A stretch of DNA of 21,896 nt from a virus. Every line of letters begins with the position of its first letter. The first letter of the stretch is position 1. The stretch covers positions 1 through 21,896 of IMG/VR virus record IMGVR_UViG_3300033571_010386; one strand, 5' to 3'. The notes under the pieces are model-generated. The model did no database searches and was not told the origin of the DNA. It was given only the letters and a program-made list of their open reading frames with translations. A program made the translations under genes and the position numbers. Positions 11,706-18,496 of this stretch are shown here, in pieces.

Positions 11706-11729
11706 AAAAAAAACCCCCCTTTCGGGGGG
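11706..11729 (-). terminator. Intrinsic terminator after the 90-aa gene
   Basis: CCCCCC-GAAA-GGGGGG on the - strand (11729-11714) followed by eight T residues. A partial second copy (CCCCGAAAGAGG) stands directly upstream of it. Confidence 0.9.
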
Positions 11730-11758
11730 CCTCTTTCGGGGAGTCTTTTAATTTGTCA

Positions 11759-12031
11759 TCACTTTGCGATTCTCGATTTTCTCAAAGAGAGAGAAAATCT
11801 TTCAAACTTGCTACTTCTATCGATTTTCCATTTTTTATTTTTCATTAATTCGTAATAAGATTCCCAAGTCATCCCAAGCAATTCAAAGCCTTGCTTGAAT
11901 TTCGTGACTTCCCACTTGTCGCAGCCTTGTATCAATTTTTTTGCCATCGCAAGTGACTTCACTTCATGCTTCTTTTTGACGATTAACCCGTTTTCGAGCT
12001 TTTCGGTTTTTACTGTATAAGAAATCTTCAT
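11759..12031 (-). CDS. Basic hypothetical protein, 90 aa
   Basis: No family recognised. The protein is strongly basic (Lys runs such as VKKKHEVK, and a Ser/Arg/Lys-rich end), so nucleic-acid binding is possible but unproven. The ATG at 12031 follows AAAGGG with an 8-base spacer in the leader pattern AAAGGGTTTGGAATATG, shared with other genes here. Its 5' hairpin GTCAGG-GAGTT-CCTGAC lies at 12078-12062, just after the predicted transcription start. Confidence 0.78.
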   Translation of the reverse strand: MKISYTVKTEKLENGLIVKKKHEVKSLAMAKKLIQGCDKWEVTKFKQGFELLGMTWESYYELMKNKKWKIDRSSKFERFSLSLRKSRIAK

Positions 12032-12088
12032 ATTCCAAACCCTTTCAAGAATTGTTTTATTGTCAGGAACTCCCTGACCACTCAATAC

Positions 12089-12158
12089 AGTATATACGAT
12101 AGAATTCTAATGTCAAGCAATGGATTAAACTTTCCTCGCGAGACCGACAATGTCGGCC
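12089..12158 (-). promoter_or_regulatory. Cassette 14 (type B): stem-loop plus promoter
   Basis: -35 TTGACA 12116-12111, 16-bp spacer, -10 TATACT 12094-12089. Stem-loop arms 12142-12148 and 12152-12158 with AAT between. Confidence 0.8.
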
Positions 12159-12186
12159 CATCCACACGCTTTCGCATAGAATCAAT

Positions 12187-12215
12187 AAAATAAAAAACCC
12201 CCCCTTTCGGGGGGG
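12187..12215 (-). terminator. Intrinsic terminator after the 142-aa gene
   Basis: CCCCCCC-GAAA-GGGGGGG on the - strand (12215-12198), followed by six T residues and further T-rich sequence. Confidence 0.9.
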
Positions 12216-12240
12216 CGATTCAGACTTGGTCAGACTTCGA

Positions 12241-12669
12241 TTATTCGTCGTCTTCGAATTCCTCGTCTTGCATCCAACCGGCCTTGAGAGCTAGATCGCA
12301 GAACGTGATTTGTTTCTTGATCAGTTCGCGTTCGTTTTCCTCGAATCGATCTTCAATCGGGCCTTGCTCAGCCATCGCTCGGTATCGTTCGATTCGCTTT
12401 GCTCTTTCGGAATCGCTATCAATGATCTTTCGTTCTCCGGTTGTATCGAATTTGACCGAAGATTCGGTCAGCTTTCGTTTTTTCTGCTTTGGAATCAGCG
12501 AAAGAATCGGCATAACCTTTTCTGTCTCAACGAATCCAGATTCCGTTGTCAAATCCTTGATCATTCTTTTGCCGATCACTAGGCAAGCCCCAGTGTCTTT
12601 TGCAAAAGATTCAGGTGTAACCGAATCGATGATTTTGTGAGGAATTGCCAACACTTGCGACATTTTCAT
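12241..12669 (-). CDS. Charged hypothetical protein, paralog of the 116-aa gene, 142 aa
   Basis: The N-terminal core HKIIDSVTPESFAKD matches the protein at 10779-11129; the rest is longer and highly charged (ERAKRIERYRAMAEQG, then an acidic end EEFEDDE). Function unknown. The ATG at 12669 follows AAGGG with an 8-base spacer. Its 5' leader starts with a strong hairpin (GCTGGTCA-ACG-TGACCGGC, 12717-12699). Frames on the + strand here are shadows. Confidence 0.8.
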   Translation of the reverse strand: MKMSQVLAIPHKIIDSVTPESFAKDTGACLVIGKRMIKDLTTESGFVETEKVMPILSLIPKQKKRKLTESSVKFDTTGERKIIDSDSERAKRIERYRAMAEQGPIEDRFEENERELIKKQITFCDLALKAGWMQDEEFEDDE

Positions 12670-12726
12670 AACTGTAACCCTTAACTAAACCGTTGTTTGC
12701 CGGTCACGTTGACCAGCGATATAAAC

Positions 12727-12785
12727 ATTAGAGCATATTAAATTCAAATGTCAAGCATTTTGGGACGAGACCGACAAAGTCGGCC
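12727..12785 (-). promoter_or_regulatory. Cassette 15 (type B): stem-loop plus promoter
   Basis: -35 TTGACA 12754-12749, 16-bp spacer, -10 TCTAAT 12732-12727. Stem-loop arms 12769-12775 and 12779-12785 with AAA between. Confidence 0.8.
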
Positions 12786-12886
12786 CATCCATCGCATTTA
12801 ACAGTAACAGAAACATTAACGATCTTAAACATCTTATCGATTATACCTATTTTAACGATTATACCTACTCTACCTACGATCCGCCT
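12786..12886 (-). other. Gene-less cassette body between stem-loops 15 and 16
   Basis: Just over 100 bases lie between a promoter and the next stem-loop with no gene. A 34-codon frame starting inside it has no ribosome site and runs through the stem-loop and the next promoter. Two direct repeats of TAGGTATAATCG stand in it. It may encode a small RNA or be a cassette that lost its gene. Confidence 0.4.
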
Positions 12887-12958
12887 ATTCTACCACACCT
12901 TGAATAGTTTGTCAATTCTTAGCACTTTGACTCAAGGACGAGACCGACAATGTCGGCC
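12887..12958 (-). promoter_or_regulatory. Cassette 16 (type B): stem-loop plus promoter without a gene
   Basis: -35 TTGACA 12915-12910, 17-bp spacer, -10 TAGAAT 12892-12887. Stem-loop arms 12942-12948 and 12952-12958 with AAT between. Confidence 0.75.
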
Positions 12959-12980
12959 CATTCTCACACTATCAATGCAT

Positions 12981-13011
12981 AAAAAAACCGACCCCGCCGA
13001 AGCAGGGCCGG
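12981..13011 (-). terminator. Intrinsic terminator after the 107-aa gene
   Basis: On the - strand a 10-bp stem with two G-U pairs and a TTCG loop (13011-12988) is followed by seven T residues. Confidence 0.88.
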
Positions 13012-13034
13012 TATTTGTTTTGTTGTTACAGGAA

Positions 13035-13358
13035 TCATTCTGGATGTTCTGCATGTTCTCGTTTATGCCGATCTACAATTGCACAACACGCAATCACAAC
13101 ATCATGATCATCGATTGCATTCCAGATTGCAATATCAAAAACTCCGGGATTGTCTTTGAATTCTGCAAAAATCCATTGCATTTTGAGATGCAGTTCTACG
13201 CCGTTCTCTGCAAAATCGTATGCAATGCAGTTGCGGACACCTTGCGATAGCAAGAACGCTTCAACCATTTGTTCAGGTTCAAGTGTTGCAATCATCTTGC
13301 CTAGTGTATTCGCCAACGATGCCATTCCTACAAATTCGCTGTAAGCTACTTGCGACAT
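13035..13358 (-). CDS. Hypothetical protein, 107 aa
   Basis: No family recognised. The protein has an Ala/Leu-rich helical N-terminus, a central beta-like part (GVELHLKMQWIFAEF) and a His-rich end. The ATG at 13358 follows AAAGGG with an 8-base spacer. It starts MSQV, as does the 142-aa gene from its second Met, and the leaders are similar, which suggests recombination at the 5' end. A 5'-terminal hairpin with loop GAGTT lies at 13411-13386. Confidence 0.78.
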   Translation of the reverse strand: MSQVAYSEFVGMASLANTLGKMIATLEPEQMVEAFLLSQGVRNCIAYDFAENGVELHLKMQWIFAEFKDNPGVFDIAIWNAIDDHDVVIACCAIVDRHKREHAEHPE

Positions 13359-13418
13359 ATTTCAAACCCTTTCGAAAAAACTTTTGTTGGCTTGGAACTC
13401 CCAAACCCAACACAAACC

Positions 13419-13489
13419 AATCTACCATATATTCGACATAATGCAATAGCTAACTACAATATTTCTTCACGAGACCGACAAAGTCGGCC
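13419..13489 (-). promoter_or_regulatory. Cassette 17 (type B): stem-loop plus promoter
   Basis: -35 TTGCAT 13446-13441, 16-bp spacer, -10 TAGATT 13424-13419. Stem-loop arms 13473-13479 and 13483-13489 with AAA between. The boxes are weaker than in type A cassettes. Confidence 0.7.
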
Positions 13490-13530
13490 CATCCTCCTTT
13501 CAGATTCAGGGCCGACCTATCGATCTTATA

Positions 13531-13665
13531 CTAATCCTTGGTAGGCGTAAATTCTATTGCGAATTCATACTTGCCATGATCTTTAGGTATAGCCTTTAGA
13601 GCTACCTTATCTATAGCACGGCATCCTACCAAAGATACTAAAGCCAACAAAACAACTAAACGCAT
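13531..13665 (-). CDS. Small predicted lipoprotein, 44 aa
   Basis: The frame begins MRLVVLLALVSLVGC: a basic residue, a hydrophobic stretch and the lipobox L-V-G-C with Cys at residue 15. Signal peptidase II would leave a 30-residue lipid-anchored peptide starting at that Cys. The ATG at 13665 follows AAAGGA with an 8-base spacer, and the gene has its own promoter (13717-13745), so it is well supported despite its size. Small phage lipoproteins include outer-membrane spanins and superinfection-exclusion proteins. No lysis genes are seen nearby, so exclusion or envelope modification is a guess. Confidence 0.72.
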   Translation of the reverse strand: MRLVVLLALVSLVGCRAIDKVALKAIPKDHGKYEFAIEFTPTKD

Positions 13666-13716
13666 GATCAGAATCCTTTCTGAGAAACTAACTACCGGAA
13701 CTACCGGACTGCTAAC

Positions 13717-13787
13717 ATCGTACTATATATATCGACACAATGCAAGAGATACTTTAACATATCTAGCCGAGACCGACAAAGTCGGCC
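13717..13787 (-). promoter_or_regulatory. Cassette 18 (type B): stem-loop plus promoter for the lipoprotein
   Basis: -35 TTGCAT 13745-13740, 17-bp spacer, -10 TACGAT 13722-13717. Stem-loop arms 13771-13777 and 13781-13787 with AAA between. The 5' leader has a short hairpin CCGG-TAGTT-CCGG (13707-13695). Confidence 0.7.
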
Positions 13788-13831
13788 CACCCATACAGAT
13801 GAACCGACTTTTTCTTTTTGCTGACTGAATG

Positions 13832-14077
13832 CTATACCAATGGATTCCTAATAAAATCATCTCCATCCGGATATGCCACTACGGTTCTCGGAAAATTCTT
13901 GTATAACCGATTTAATTCGGTGATATTAAAACCAATTTCCTTTTCGATGCAGTACATTTCATAAGGAAGAAGGTCTGGCAGTATTTTTGTACCGTGTCTA
14001 TTTAATGCCAAAAGAGCCAACACAAGATCCTCTGCTTCAATCCAAACCTTCTTAACAACAACCAAATTTGCCATCAT
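13832..14077 (-). CDS. Hypothetical protein, 81 aa
   Basis: No family recognised. A Val/Leu-rich N-terminal part (LVVVKKVWIEAEDLVLALLALNRHG) precedes a mixed C-terminus. The ATG at 14077 is 5 bases after AAGGA; the adjacent ATG at 14074 gives 8 bases and is equally possible. The longer frame starting at 14134 overlaps the -10 box and is rejected. The leader starts with a hairpin, TTCGG-GAGTG-CCGAA inside longer arms (14126-14101). Confidence 0.75.
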   Translation of the reverse strand: MMANLVVVKKVWIEAEDLVLALLALNRHGTKILPDLLPYEMYCIEKEIGFNITELNRLYKNFPRTVVAYPDGDDFIRNPLV

Positions 14078-14133
14078 CAAGTTCCTTAAAAGGAGCCTTT
14101 GTCGATTCGGCACTCCCGAACCCGACACAAACA

Positions 14134-14204
14134 ACTATAGACTATTTATCGTCATAAGTCAACAATAACTTTAACATTTAGCCACGAGACCGACAATGTC
14201 GGCC
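14134..14204 (-). promoter_or_regulatory. Cassette 19 (type B): stem-loop plus promoter
   Basis: -35 TTGACT 14162-14157, 17-bp spacer, -10 TATAGT 14139-14134. Stem-loop arms 14188-14194 and 14198-14204 with AAT between. This is the rightmost copy. Confidence 0.78.
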
Positions 14205-14237
14205 CATTCGTCCCACTGAACTTTTTCCTTTCCACAC

Positions 14238-14259
14238 GATCCCCCCTTTCGGGGGGATC
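14238..14259 (-). terminator. Strong hairpin after the 84-aa gene, no T-run
   Basis: GATCCCCCC-GAAA-GGGGGGATC on the - strand (14259-14238). It has the same core as the terminators at 10729, 11706 and 12187 but lacks the T-run, so termination may be inefficient. Confidence 0.55.
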
Positions 14260-14279
14260 GATCAGTTTCAATTCTCAGC

Positions 14280-14534
14280 TTAGCTCAGCTTGAGATATCC
14301 ACGCTTTCGAATCGCACGATCAAGAGCAGCCTTATCTGCACCGATCCCTACAAGCCTATGGGTAACGTTTGAATGAACGTTCTTTCGTCGCTTGTACAAA
14401 ACGTCACCACTGTTGTTGATTACCTCGATATCGCAGTTAACGTTATCCGTCACGGATTTCACTGCACTCAAAGATGTTTCGTTTGAAACTCGAACTTTTC
14501 CGCTCGCGGTCATAACCAAAACTTGATAAAACAT
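14280..14534 (-). CDS. Basic hypothetical protein, 84 aa
   Basis: No family recognised. The C-terminal half is basic (YKRRKNVHSN, then DRAIRKRGYLKLS); the N-terminal half is Ser/Val-rich. The ATG at 14534 follows AGGAG with an 8-base spacer. The longer frame to 14669, which would add a hydrophobic N-terminus, covers the promoter and lacks a ribosome site. It is the rightmost gene of the - strand block. Confidence 0.78.
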   Translation of the reverse strand: MFYQVLVMTASGKVRVSNETSLSAVKSVTDNVNCDIEVINNSGDVLYKRRKNVHSNVTHRLVGIGADKAALDRAIRKRGYLKLS

Positions 14535-14598
14535 CACAAACACTCCTAACAAGGAACTAACTAACTGACTCAACAACAACGTCGAATCAACACAAACC

Positions 14599-14626
14599 AT
14601 ACTAACATATATCGAACACATTGCAA
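14599..14626 (-). promoter_or_regulatory. Promoter for the 84-aa gene
   Basis: -35 TTGCAA (14626-14621), 16-bp spacer, -10 TAGTAT (14604-14599). No stem-loop is found here; the hairpin at 14663-14678 takes its position. Confidence 0.65.
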
Positions 14627-14662
14627 GCCCATATTCAATCATTTTAGAAAAAATTTTATATA

Positions 14663-14678
14663 CCCCCACTAAGGGGGG
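14663..14678. terminator. Hairpin at the divergence point of the two gene blocks
   Basis: CCCCC-ACTAA-GGGGG with GTTTTC following on the + strand and a T-rich stretch (TATATAAAATTTTTT) following on the - strand. It could stop transcription in either direction. From here to 14,800 I see no gene. Confidence 0.5.
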
Positions 14679-14806
14679 TTTTCTGCCATAACAAAAACTA
14701 CTTTACACGCTCATATATCGCAGGGTGGTCTACGCACAATTCACCCATTTACTCAAGTAGAATCACCCGACTTACATGGACTCCGCATTGCACGAAGTTT
14801 TTATGC

Positions 14807-14817
14807 TATAATAAATA
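14807..14817 (+). promoter_or_regulatory. Extended -10 / late-promoter-like box for the packaging operon
   Basis: TGC-TATAAT (TATAAT at 14807-14812) forms an extended -10 without a good -35. The overlapping AATAAATA (14810-14817) matches the T4 late box TATAAATA at seven of eight positions. Transcription would start within a few bases of the ATG at 14822, so the first mRNA would be nearly leaderless. Which of the two boxes is used is not decided by sequence. Confidence 0.5.
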
Positions 14818-14821
14818 CATC

Positions 14822-15286
14822 ATGAACGAAGAACAAATCGAAATAATAAAAAGAGTCTCAAAGTCAATAGCCCCTAAGTATAGATTTGCCCATTATACAT
14901 CCGAAGATTTAATTCAAGAGGCTATAATAATGGGACTAGACGGATTAACTCGCTGGGACGGTAAACGACCTTTTGAGAATTTTATATCTAGGCATATATC
15001 CAATCGCTTAAAAACCTTCAAAAGAGATAAATACTATAGATCTAATGGGTCTAAGGATTTAACTAAGGCACAGGCATGTAAAAAGAATCTAGTTCGCCCG
15101 GAGCCTTTAAGCGTTGACATAAAAAAGTGTGAGGAATCTGAATTTAACTGGGAAGAATTCGATACGATAATTCCCGCAGAGCTTAGAAAATACTATTTAA
15201 AGGTACGTTCTGGAGTAAAAGTTAACGCAGCAATTAAATCTAAAATAATTAGTATAATAAAAGAAAATGTCGAAAAAAACAGGTAA
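14822..15286 (+). CDS. T4 gp55-like late sigma factor, 154 aa
   Basis: Residues 25-72 read as sigma-70 region 2: SEDLIQEAIIMGLDGLTRWD, then a Lys/Arg-rich helix (NRLKTFKRDKYYR) as in the core-binding and -10 recognition helices. The short length and lack of region 4 resemble T4 gp55, which directs RNA polymerase to late promoters. The likely role is to switch on the structural and packaging genes. There is no ribosome site before the ATG, in line with a leaderless start. Its last 20 bases overlap the next gene. A regulatory gene first in a late operon suggests positive feedback (inference). Confidence 0.75.
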   Translation: MNEEQIEIIKRVSKSIAPKYRFAHYTSEDLIQEAIIMGLDGLTRWDGKRPFENFISRHISNRLKTFKRDKYYRSNGSKDLTKAQACKKNLVRPEPLSVDIKKCEESEFNWEEFDTIIPAELRKYYLKVRSGVKVNAAIKSKIISIIKENVEKNR

Positions 15287-16070
15287 ACTAACTATAGAAG
15301 AAATAAACTTCATAGTAAGTCAAAAGGATAAAATGACCATCGAGGAAATTGCTCTGGCTTTAAACAGAAGGCCCGGAGCAATAGCCGATTATGTACACAG
15401 TAATATTGGCGTAACTGATGTTCAAAAGGTGGATCTTGAGGCAAAGTATCAATTAAGAAGCAGACCATTCTACGGGCTTTTGCAGAAACAGTTTACGGAC
15501 GAAGAACTAAAACTACTGGATCATCATTACAGAAAAATGTATGCACAGTTTAAAGATGACGTTTTTCATACTGAGGAAATGCAGATACTTGATATATGTA
15601 AACTTGAGATACTTTGCGAAAGGATATTGAAGTCTCAGGGCGATTCTAGAAAAAAGATAGCCGAACTAGAATACGATATAGAAATGGCAAAATCCGAGGA
15701 TAGATCAAGCTGGGACACAAATTTCATCAGTCTTTTAGAGAGACAAATATCTGCACTTCAAATATCTCTAAAAAGCATGTCGGATGAATACCGGGATTTA
15801 ATGACAAGAAAATCTTCGGCACTTAAAGATATTAAGGGTACTCGGGATCAACGTGTTAAAAATATAGAGGATACGAAACGCACTTGGACTGAATTAGTTA
15901 CGGCATTGATTGAGGACAAGGACTTTAAGAAAAATGTCGGTCTAGAGATGGAAAAATATAGACTGGCAATGGAAGAGGAATATCATAGATTATCTACGGA
16001 TATTGTTTACAACAATGGTGTTGTTGACAAGCCGTTACTTAATTCGGAGACTGTTTTAAAAAATGAATAA
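15267..16070 (+). CDS. HTH and coiled-coil protein, possible small terminase subunit, 267 aa
   Basis: Residues 8-48 form a helix-turn-helix-like segment (MTIEEIALALNRRPGAIADY, where ALALNRRPGAI would be turn and recognition helix). Residues from about 115 to 225 are rich in Glu, Lys, Arg and Leu and probably form a coiled coil. A DNA-binding N-terminus plus an oligomerising coiled coil is typical of small terminase subunits, and terL lies in the same operon; the assignment is inference from this. It overlaps the sigma gene by 20 bases and the dehydratase gene by 8. Confidence 0.8.
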   Translation: MSKKTGKLTIEEINFIVSQKDKMTIEEIALALNRRPGAIADYVHSNIGVTDVQKVDLEAKYQLRSRPFYGLLQKQFTDEELKLLDHHYRKMYAQFKDDVFHTEEMQILDICKLEILCERILKSQGDSRKKIAELEYDIEMAKSEDRSSWDTNFISLLERQISALQISLKSMSDEYRDLMTRKSSALKDIKGTRDQRVKNIEDTKRTWTELVTALIEDKDFKKNVGLEMEKYRLAMEEEYHRLSTDIVYNNGVVDKPLLNSETVLKNE

Positions 16071-17166
16071 CAAAAATGTATTGATATCGGGCGTAACTGG
16101 GCAGGCGGGATCTTATTTATCGGAAATATTTCTTAATAACGGTTATAAGGTCTACGGGATTACTAGACGCACAAGTAGTCCAAATATAGAAAGAATAAAA
16201 CTATCTCTTGCTAATCCTAATTTTACTCTTATAGAGGGGGATATAACGGACTCTTTTTCAGTGAATGATATTGTTGAAAAAGTAAGGCCCGCATACATTG
16301 CAAATGCCGCAGCACAATCCCATGTGGCAACCTCTTTTGAACAGCCCGCATTTACTTGGAATGCTACTGCACTCGGCGTACTTAATATTCTAGAGGCTAT
16401 TCGCAAAACCGATAAAAGCATAAAGCTAGTACAGTTTTCTTCCAGCGAAATGTTTGGCAAAAACTATAGTGTTAAAAACGCAGCTATTCGAGATCTCAAC
16501 GGCCTAGTAACTGGATTTGAATATCAAGTAAAATATCAGGATGAAAACACCCCGATGCTTCCACAAAGCCCGTATGCCATAGCAAAATTGGCCGGTCATC
16601 ATTTAGTCCGCAACTACAGAGAATCCTACGGCATGAATGTATGTTCGGCTATATTCTTTAATATGGAAAGCCCGAGGCGTGGAGAAAAGTTTGTAACACG
16701 TAAAATAACTAAGTGGATCGGAGAATTCTTACAATCTCCGTTGGGACAGTGTGAGTCGCTTGAATTTAATGATACCTGTATTTTTTCTTCTACATTGCCC
16801 GATGTCGTCTTTCCTAAATTAAGACTGGGGAATCTTAACGCTTACAGAGACTGGGGGCACTCAGAAGAATATATGGAGTGTGTTTACACAATGCTTGTAG
16901 AAGGTAAAAATAGAGACTATGTTCTTTCTACGGGCAAGTGTATTTCTGTTGCCGACTTTCTAATTAAAGCTTTTACTTATGCCGGAATAAAAGACTACCA
17001 AAACTATATTAAGATTGACGAATCTTTAAAACGTCCTTCCGAAGTGGATTTTCTTCATGGAGATTCCTCGCTTGTTCGAAAAGAATTAGGGTGGAAACCA
17101 TCTAAAACAATAGATGATATAGTAAAGGAAATGGTGGATCATGATAAATCCGCGAAAGCCTGCTAG
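16063..17166 (+). CDS. gmd: GDP-mannose 4,6-dehydratase, 367 aa
   Basis: It converts GDP-D-mannose to GDP-4-keto-6-deoxy-D-mannose, the first step to GDP-fucose and related sugars. Visible features are the NAD(P)-binding G10-x2-G13-x2-G16, the active-site SSSE (126-129, Ser in place of the usual Thr), Y171-x3-K175, the FNMESPRRGEKFVTRKIT motif, RDWGHSEEYM and RPSEVDFLHGDSS. The motif normally reads N-H-E; here it is N-M-E. Two insertions, after MFG and before LRLGNLNAYRDWGH, lengthen it compared with E. coli Gmd around those points. Phage copies may modify host surface sugars or decorate virion proteins. It overlaps its neighbours by 8 and 26 bases inside a packaging operon. Confidence 0.92.
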   Translation: MNNKNVLISGVTGQAGSYLSEIFLNNGYKVYGITRRTSSPNIERIKLSLANPNFTLIEGDITDSFSVNDIVEKVRPAYIANAAAQSHVATSFEQPAFTWNATALGVLNILEAIRKTDKSIKLVQFSSSEMFGKNYSVKNAAIRDLNGLVTGFEYQVKYQDENTPMLPQSPYAIAKLAGHHLVRNYRESYGMNVCSAIFFNMESPRRGEKFVTRKITKWIGEFLQSPLGQCESLEFNDTCIFSSTLPDVVFPKLRLGNLNAYRDWGHSEEYMECVYTMLVEGKNRDYVLSTGKCISVADFLIKAFTYAGIKDYQNYIKIDESLKRPSEVDFLHGDSSLVRKELGWKPSKTIDDIVKEMVDHDKSAKAC

Positions 17167-17428
17167 AGACAGAGATCCTGATCTAAATAGAAAAGTTAGA
17201 GAAAGAGATAATCACACTTGCCAGCTTTGCAAAAAGAAAAAAAGGGCAAGTGGAATAGAAATACATCATATTTTTAGATGGGCCGATTCACCCGGATTAA
17301 GATTCGATGAAAACAATCTTATATGTTTATGTAAAAAATGCCATAAATCAATTAAGAACAAAGAAAATAGTTATGCTTATCATTTTTTGGAGATAATTAA
17401 AAATGGCCGCAAAAAACCTGATAATTGA
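17141..17428 (+). CDS. HNH endonuclease, 95 aa
   Basis: C27-x2-C30 and C64-x2-C67 form a zinc site around the HNH core: H42-H43, N59 and H68. Small HNH proteins next to terminase genes are known in many phages to take part in DNA packaging with the large subunit, and this position fits that role; a homing role is less likely because the gene overlaps both neighbours by 26 bases. The ATG at 17141 has GGTGG just upstream. Confidence 0.9.
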   Translation: MINPRKPARDRDPDLNRKVRERDNHTCQLCKKKKRASGIEIHHIFRWADSPGLRFDENNLICLCKKCHKSIKNKENSYAYHFLEIIKNGRKKPDN

Positions 17429-18026
17429 TGATTTTGACATAGACATAAATATCGAAAGAAGAGACATCTATCTTTTTAATGATTACATTGATCATGATGT
17501 GGCTAAAAACTTCTTGAAAGGATTGCGGATTTTAGAAAAAAGAAAAGATCCGATAATGATACACCAGCTTAGTAACGGCGGCGATACAAGTTCGGGAATG
17601 GCTATATACGATGCAATTAAAAGCTCAAATTGTGACTTTATTTTTATTACATACGGGCTTTCAGCTTCTATGGCCACAATTATTCCGCAGGCTGTTATAG
17701 ATAAAGGGTATATATTAACAATGCCTAACTGCTCTTGGCTTTTACATGAGGGGTATGCATCTATAGAGGATAATGCAAAAACTGTTAAATCGTATGTGGA
17801 TTTTCATCAATCACTAATAAATAATTTTTACGACATATTTGTTCGCTCATTTAAAAAGTCCGAGCAATTTAAAGATCAAAAAGATCCGGTAATTAAAAAA
17901 TATATCAAACAAAAAATATCCTCAAAGAGCGATTGGTGGCTAACTGCGGAAGAAGCTGTTTCTCATGGGCTAGCAGACGATATTTATACAGTACAGAATT
18001 TCAATAAATATAGGGCTATGCTATGA
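17403..18026 (+). CDS. ClpP-like serine protease, probable prohead protease, 207 aa
   Basis: It follows the ClpP fold: N-G-G-D (58-61) at the oxyanion strand, G-L-S-A-S89-M-A with catalytic Ser89, L-L-H115-E with catalytic His, and S-D177-W-W-L-T-A-E-E-A with the likely catalytic Asp. Many phages use ClpP/S49-type enzymes as head maturation proteases, encoded next to terminase and portal, as here. A role in scaffold or capsid processing is therefore likely. It overlaps the HNH gene by 26 bases and the next gene by 4 (ATGA). Confidence 0.85.
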   Translation: MAAKNLIIDDFDIDINIERRDIYLFNDYIDHDVAKNFLKGLRILEKRKDPIMIHQLSNGGDTSSGMAIYDAIKSSNCDFIFITYGLSASMATIIPQAVIDKGYILTMPNCSWLLHEGYASIEDNAKTVKSYVDFHQSLINNFYDIFVRSFKKSEQFKDQKDPVIKKYIKQKISSKSDWWLTAEEAVSHGLADDIYTVQNFNKYRAML

Positions 18027-18496
18027 CATATACAGTTATCAGAGACACAAGAGAACAACAAGGCTGGAATTTCCACCCGTACCAGAAATGCTTAGGTATG
18101 GAGCTAGGAACTCTTAAAACTGGCGATTATACAATAAAAGAAATGCCGCATCTTATATGCATAGAAAGAAAAGCCTCTGTTATAGAGATAGCCCAAAATA
18201 TAGTAAAAGATATAGATAGGTTCAAAAGAGAACTTGAGAGAATGCGAGAGTATCCTAACAGATATGTAATATGCGAGTTTAGCCTTACAGACGTAATGAA
18301 TTATCCTGAAAGTGCTAACATACCGCCATCTATCAAGAAAAACATCAAAGTAAACGGAAAATATCTAATTAGAGTATTATTAGAACTACAGCAAGAGTAC
18401 GGTTTTCAGCTTTTATTCTGTGATACGCCGCTTAATGCATTTATTGTTGCCGGTTCTATAATGAAAAGAATCTATGAAAAAAATACAAAGTTATGA
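18023..18496 (+). CDS. ERCC4/XPF-type nuclease, 157 aa
   Basis: The nuclease motif is complete: D8-T-R-E11, G34-D35-Y36 and E48-R49-K50. In this family the acidic residues bind metal and the enzyme cuts branched or flap DNA. There is no helicase part and no clear HhH domain, so it is a stand-alone nuclease domain. Its place between protease and terL suggests resolving branched replication DNA before or during packaging (inference). The ATG overlaps the upstream stop as ATGA; the end overlaps terL by 23 bases. Confidence 0.88.
   Translation: MTYTVIRDTREQQGWNFHPYQKCLGMELGTLKTGDYTIKEMPHLICIERKASVIEIAQNIVKDIDRFKRELERMREYPNRYVICEFSLTDVMNYPESANIPPSIKKNIKVNGKYLIRVLLELQQEYGFQLLFCDTPLNAFIVAGSIMKRIYEKNTKL

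Noticed and set aside
12284-12640. 118-codon + strand frame opposite the 142-aa gene
   Set aside because: It is a shadow: Ser/Arg/Phe-rich, no ribosome site, and antisense to a well-supported gene.
12700-12810. 34-codon - strand frame starting in the gene-less cassette
   Set aside because: No ribosome site; it runs through stem-loop 15 and the next promoter.
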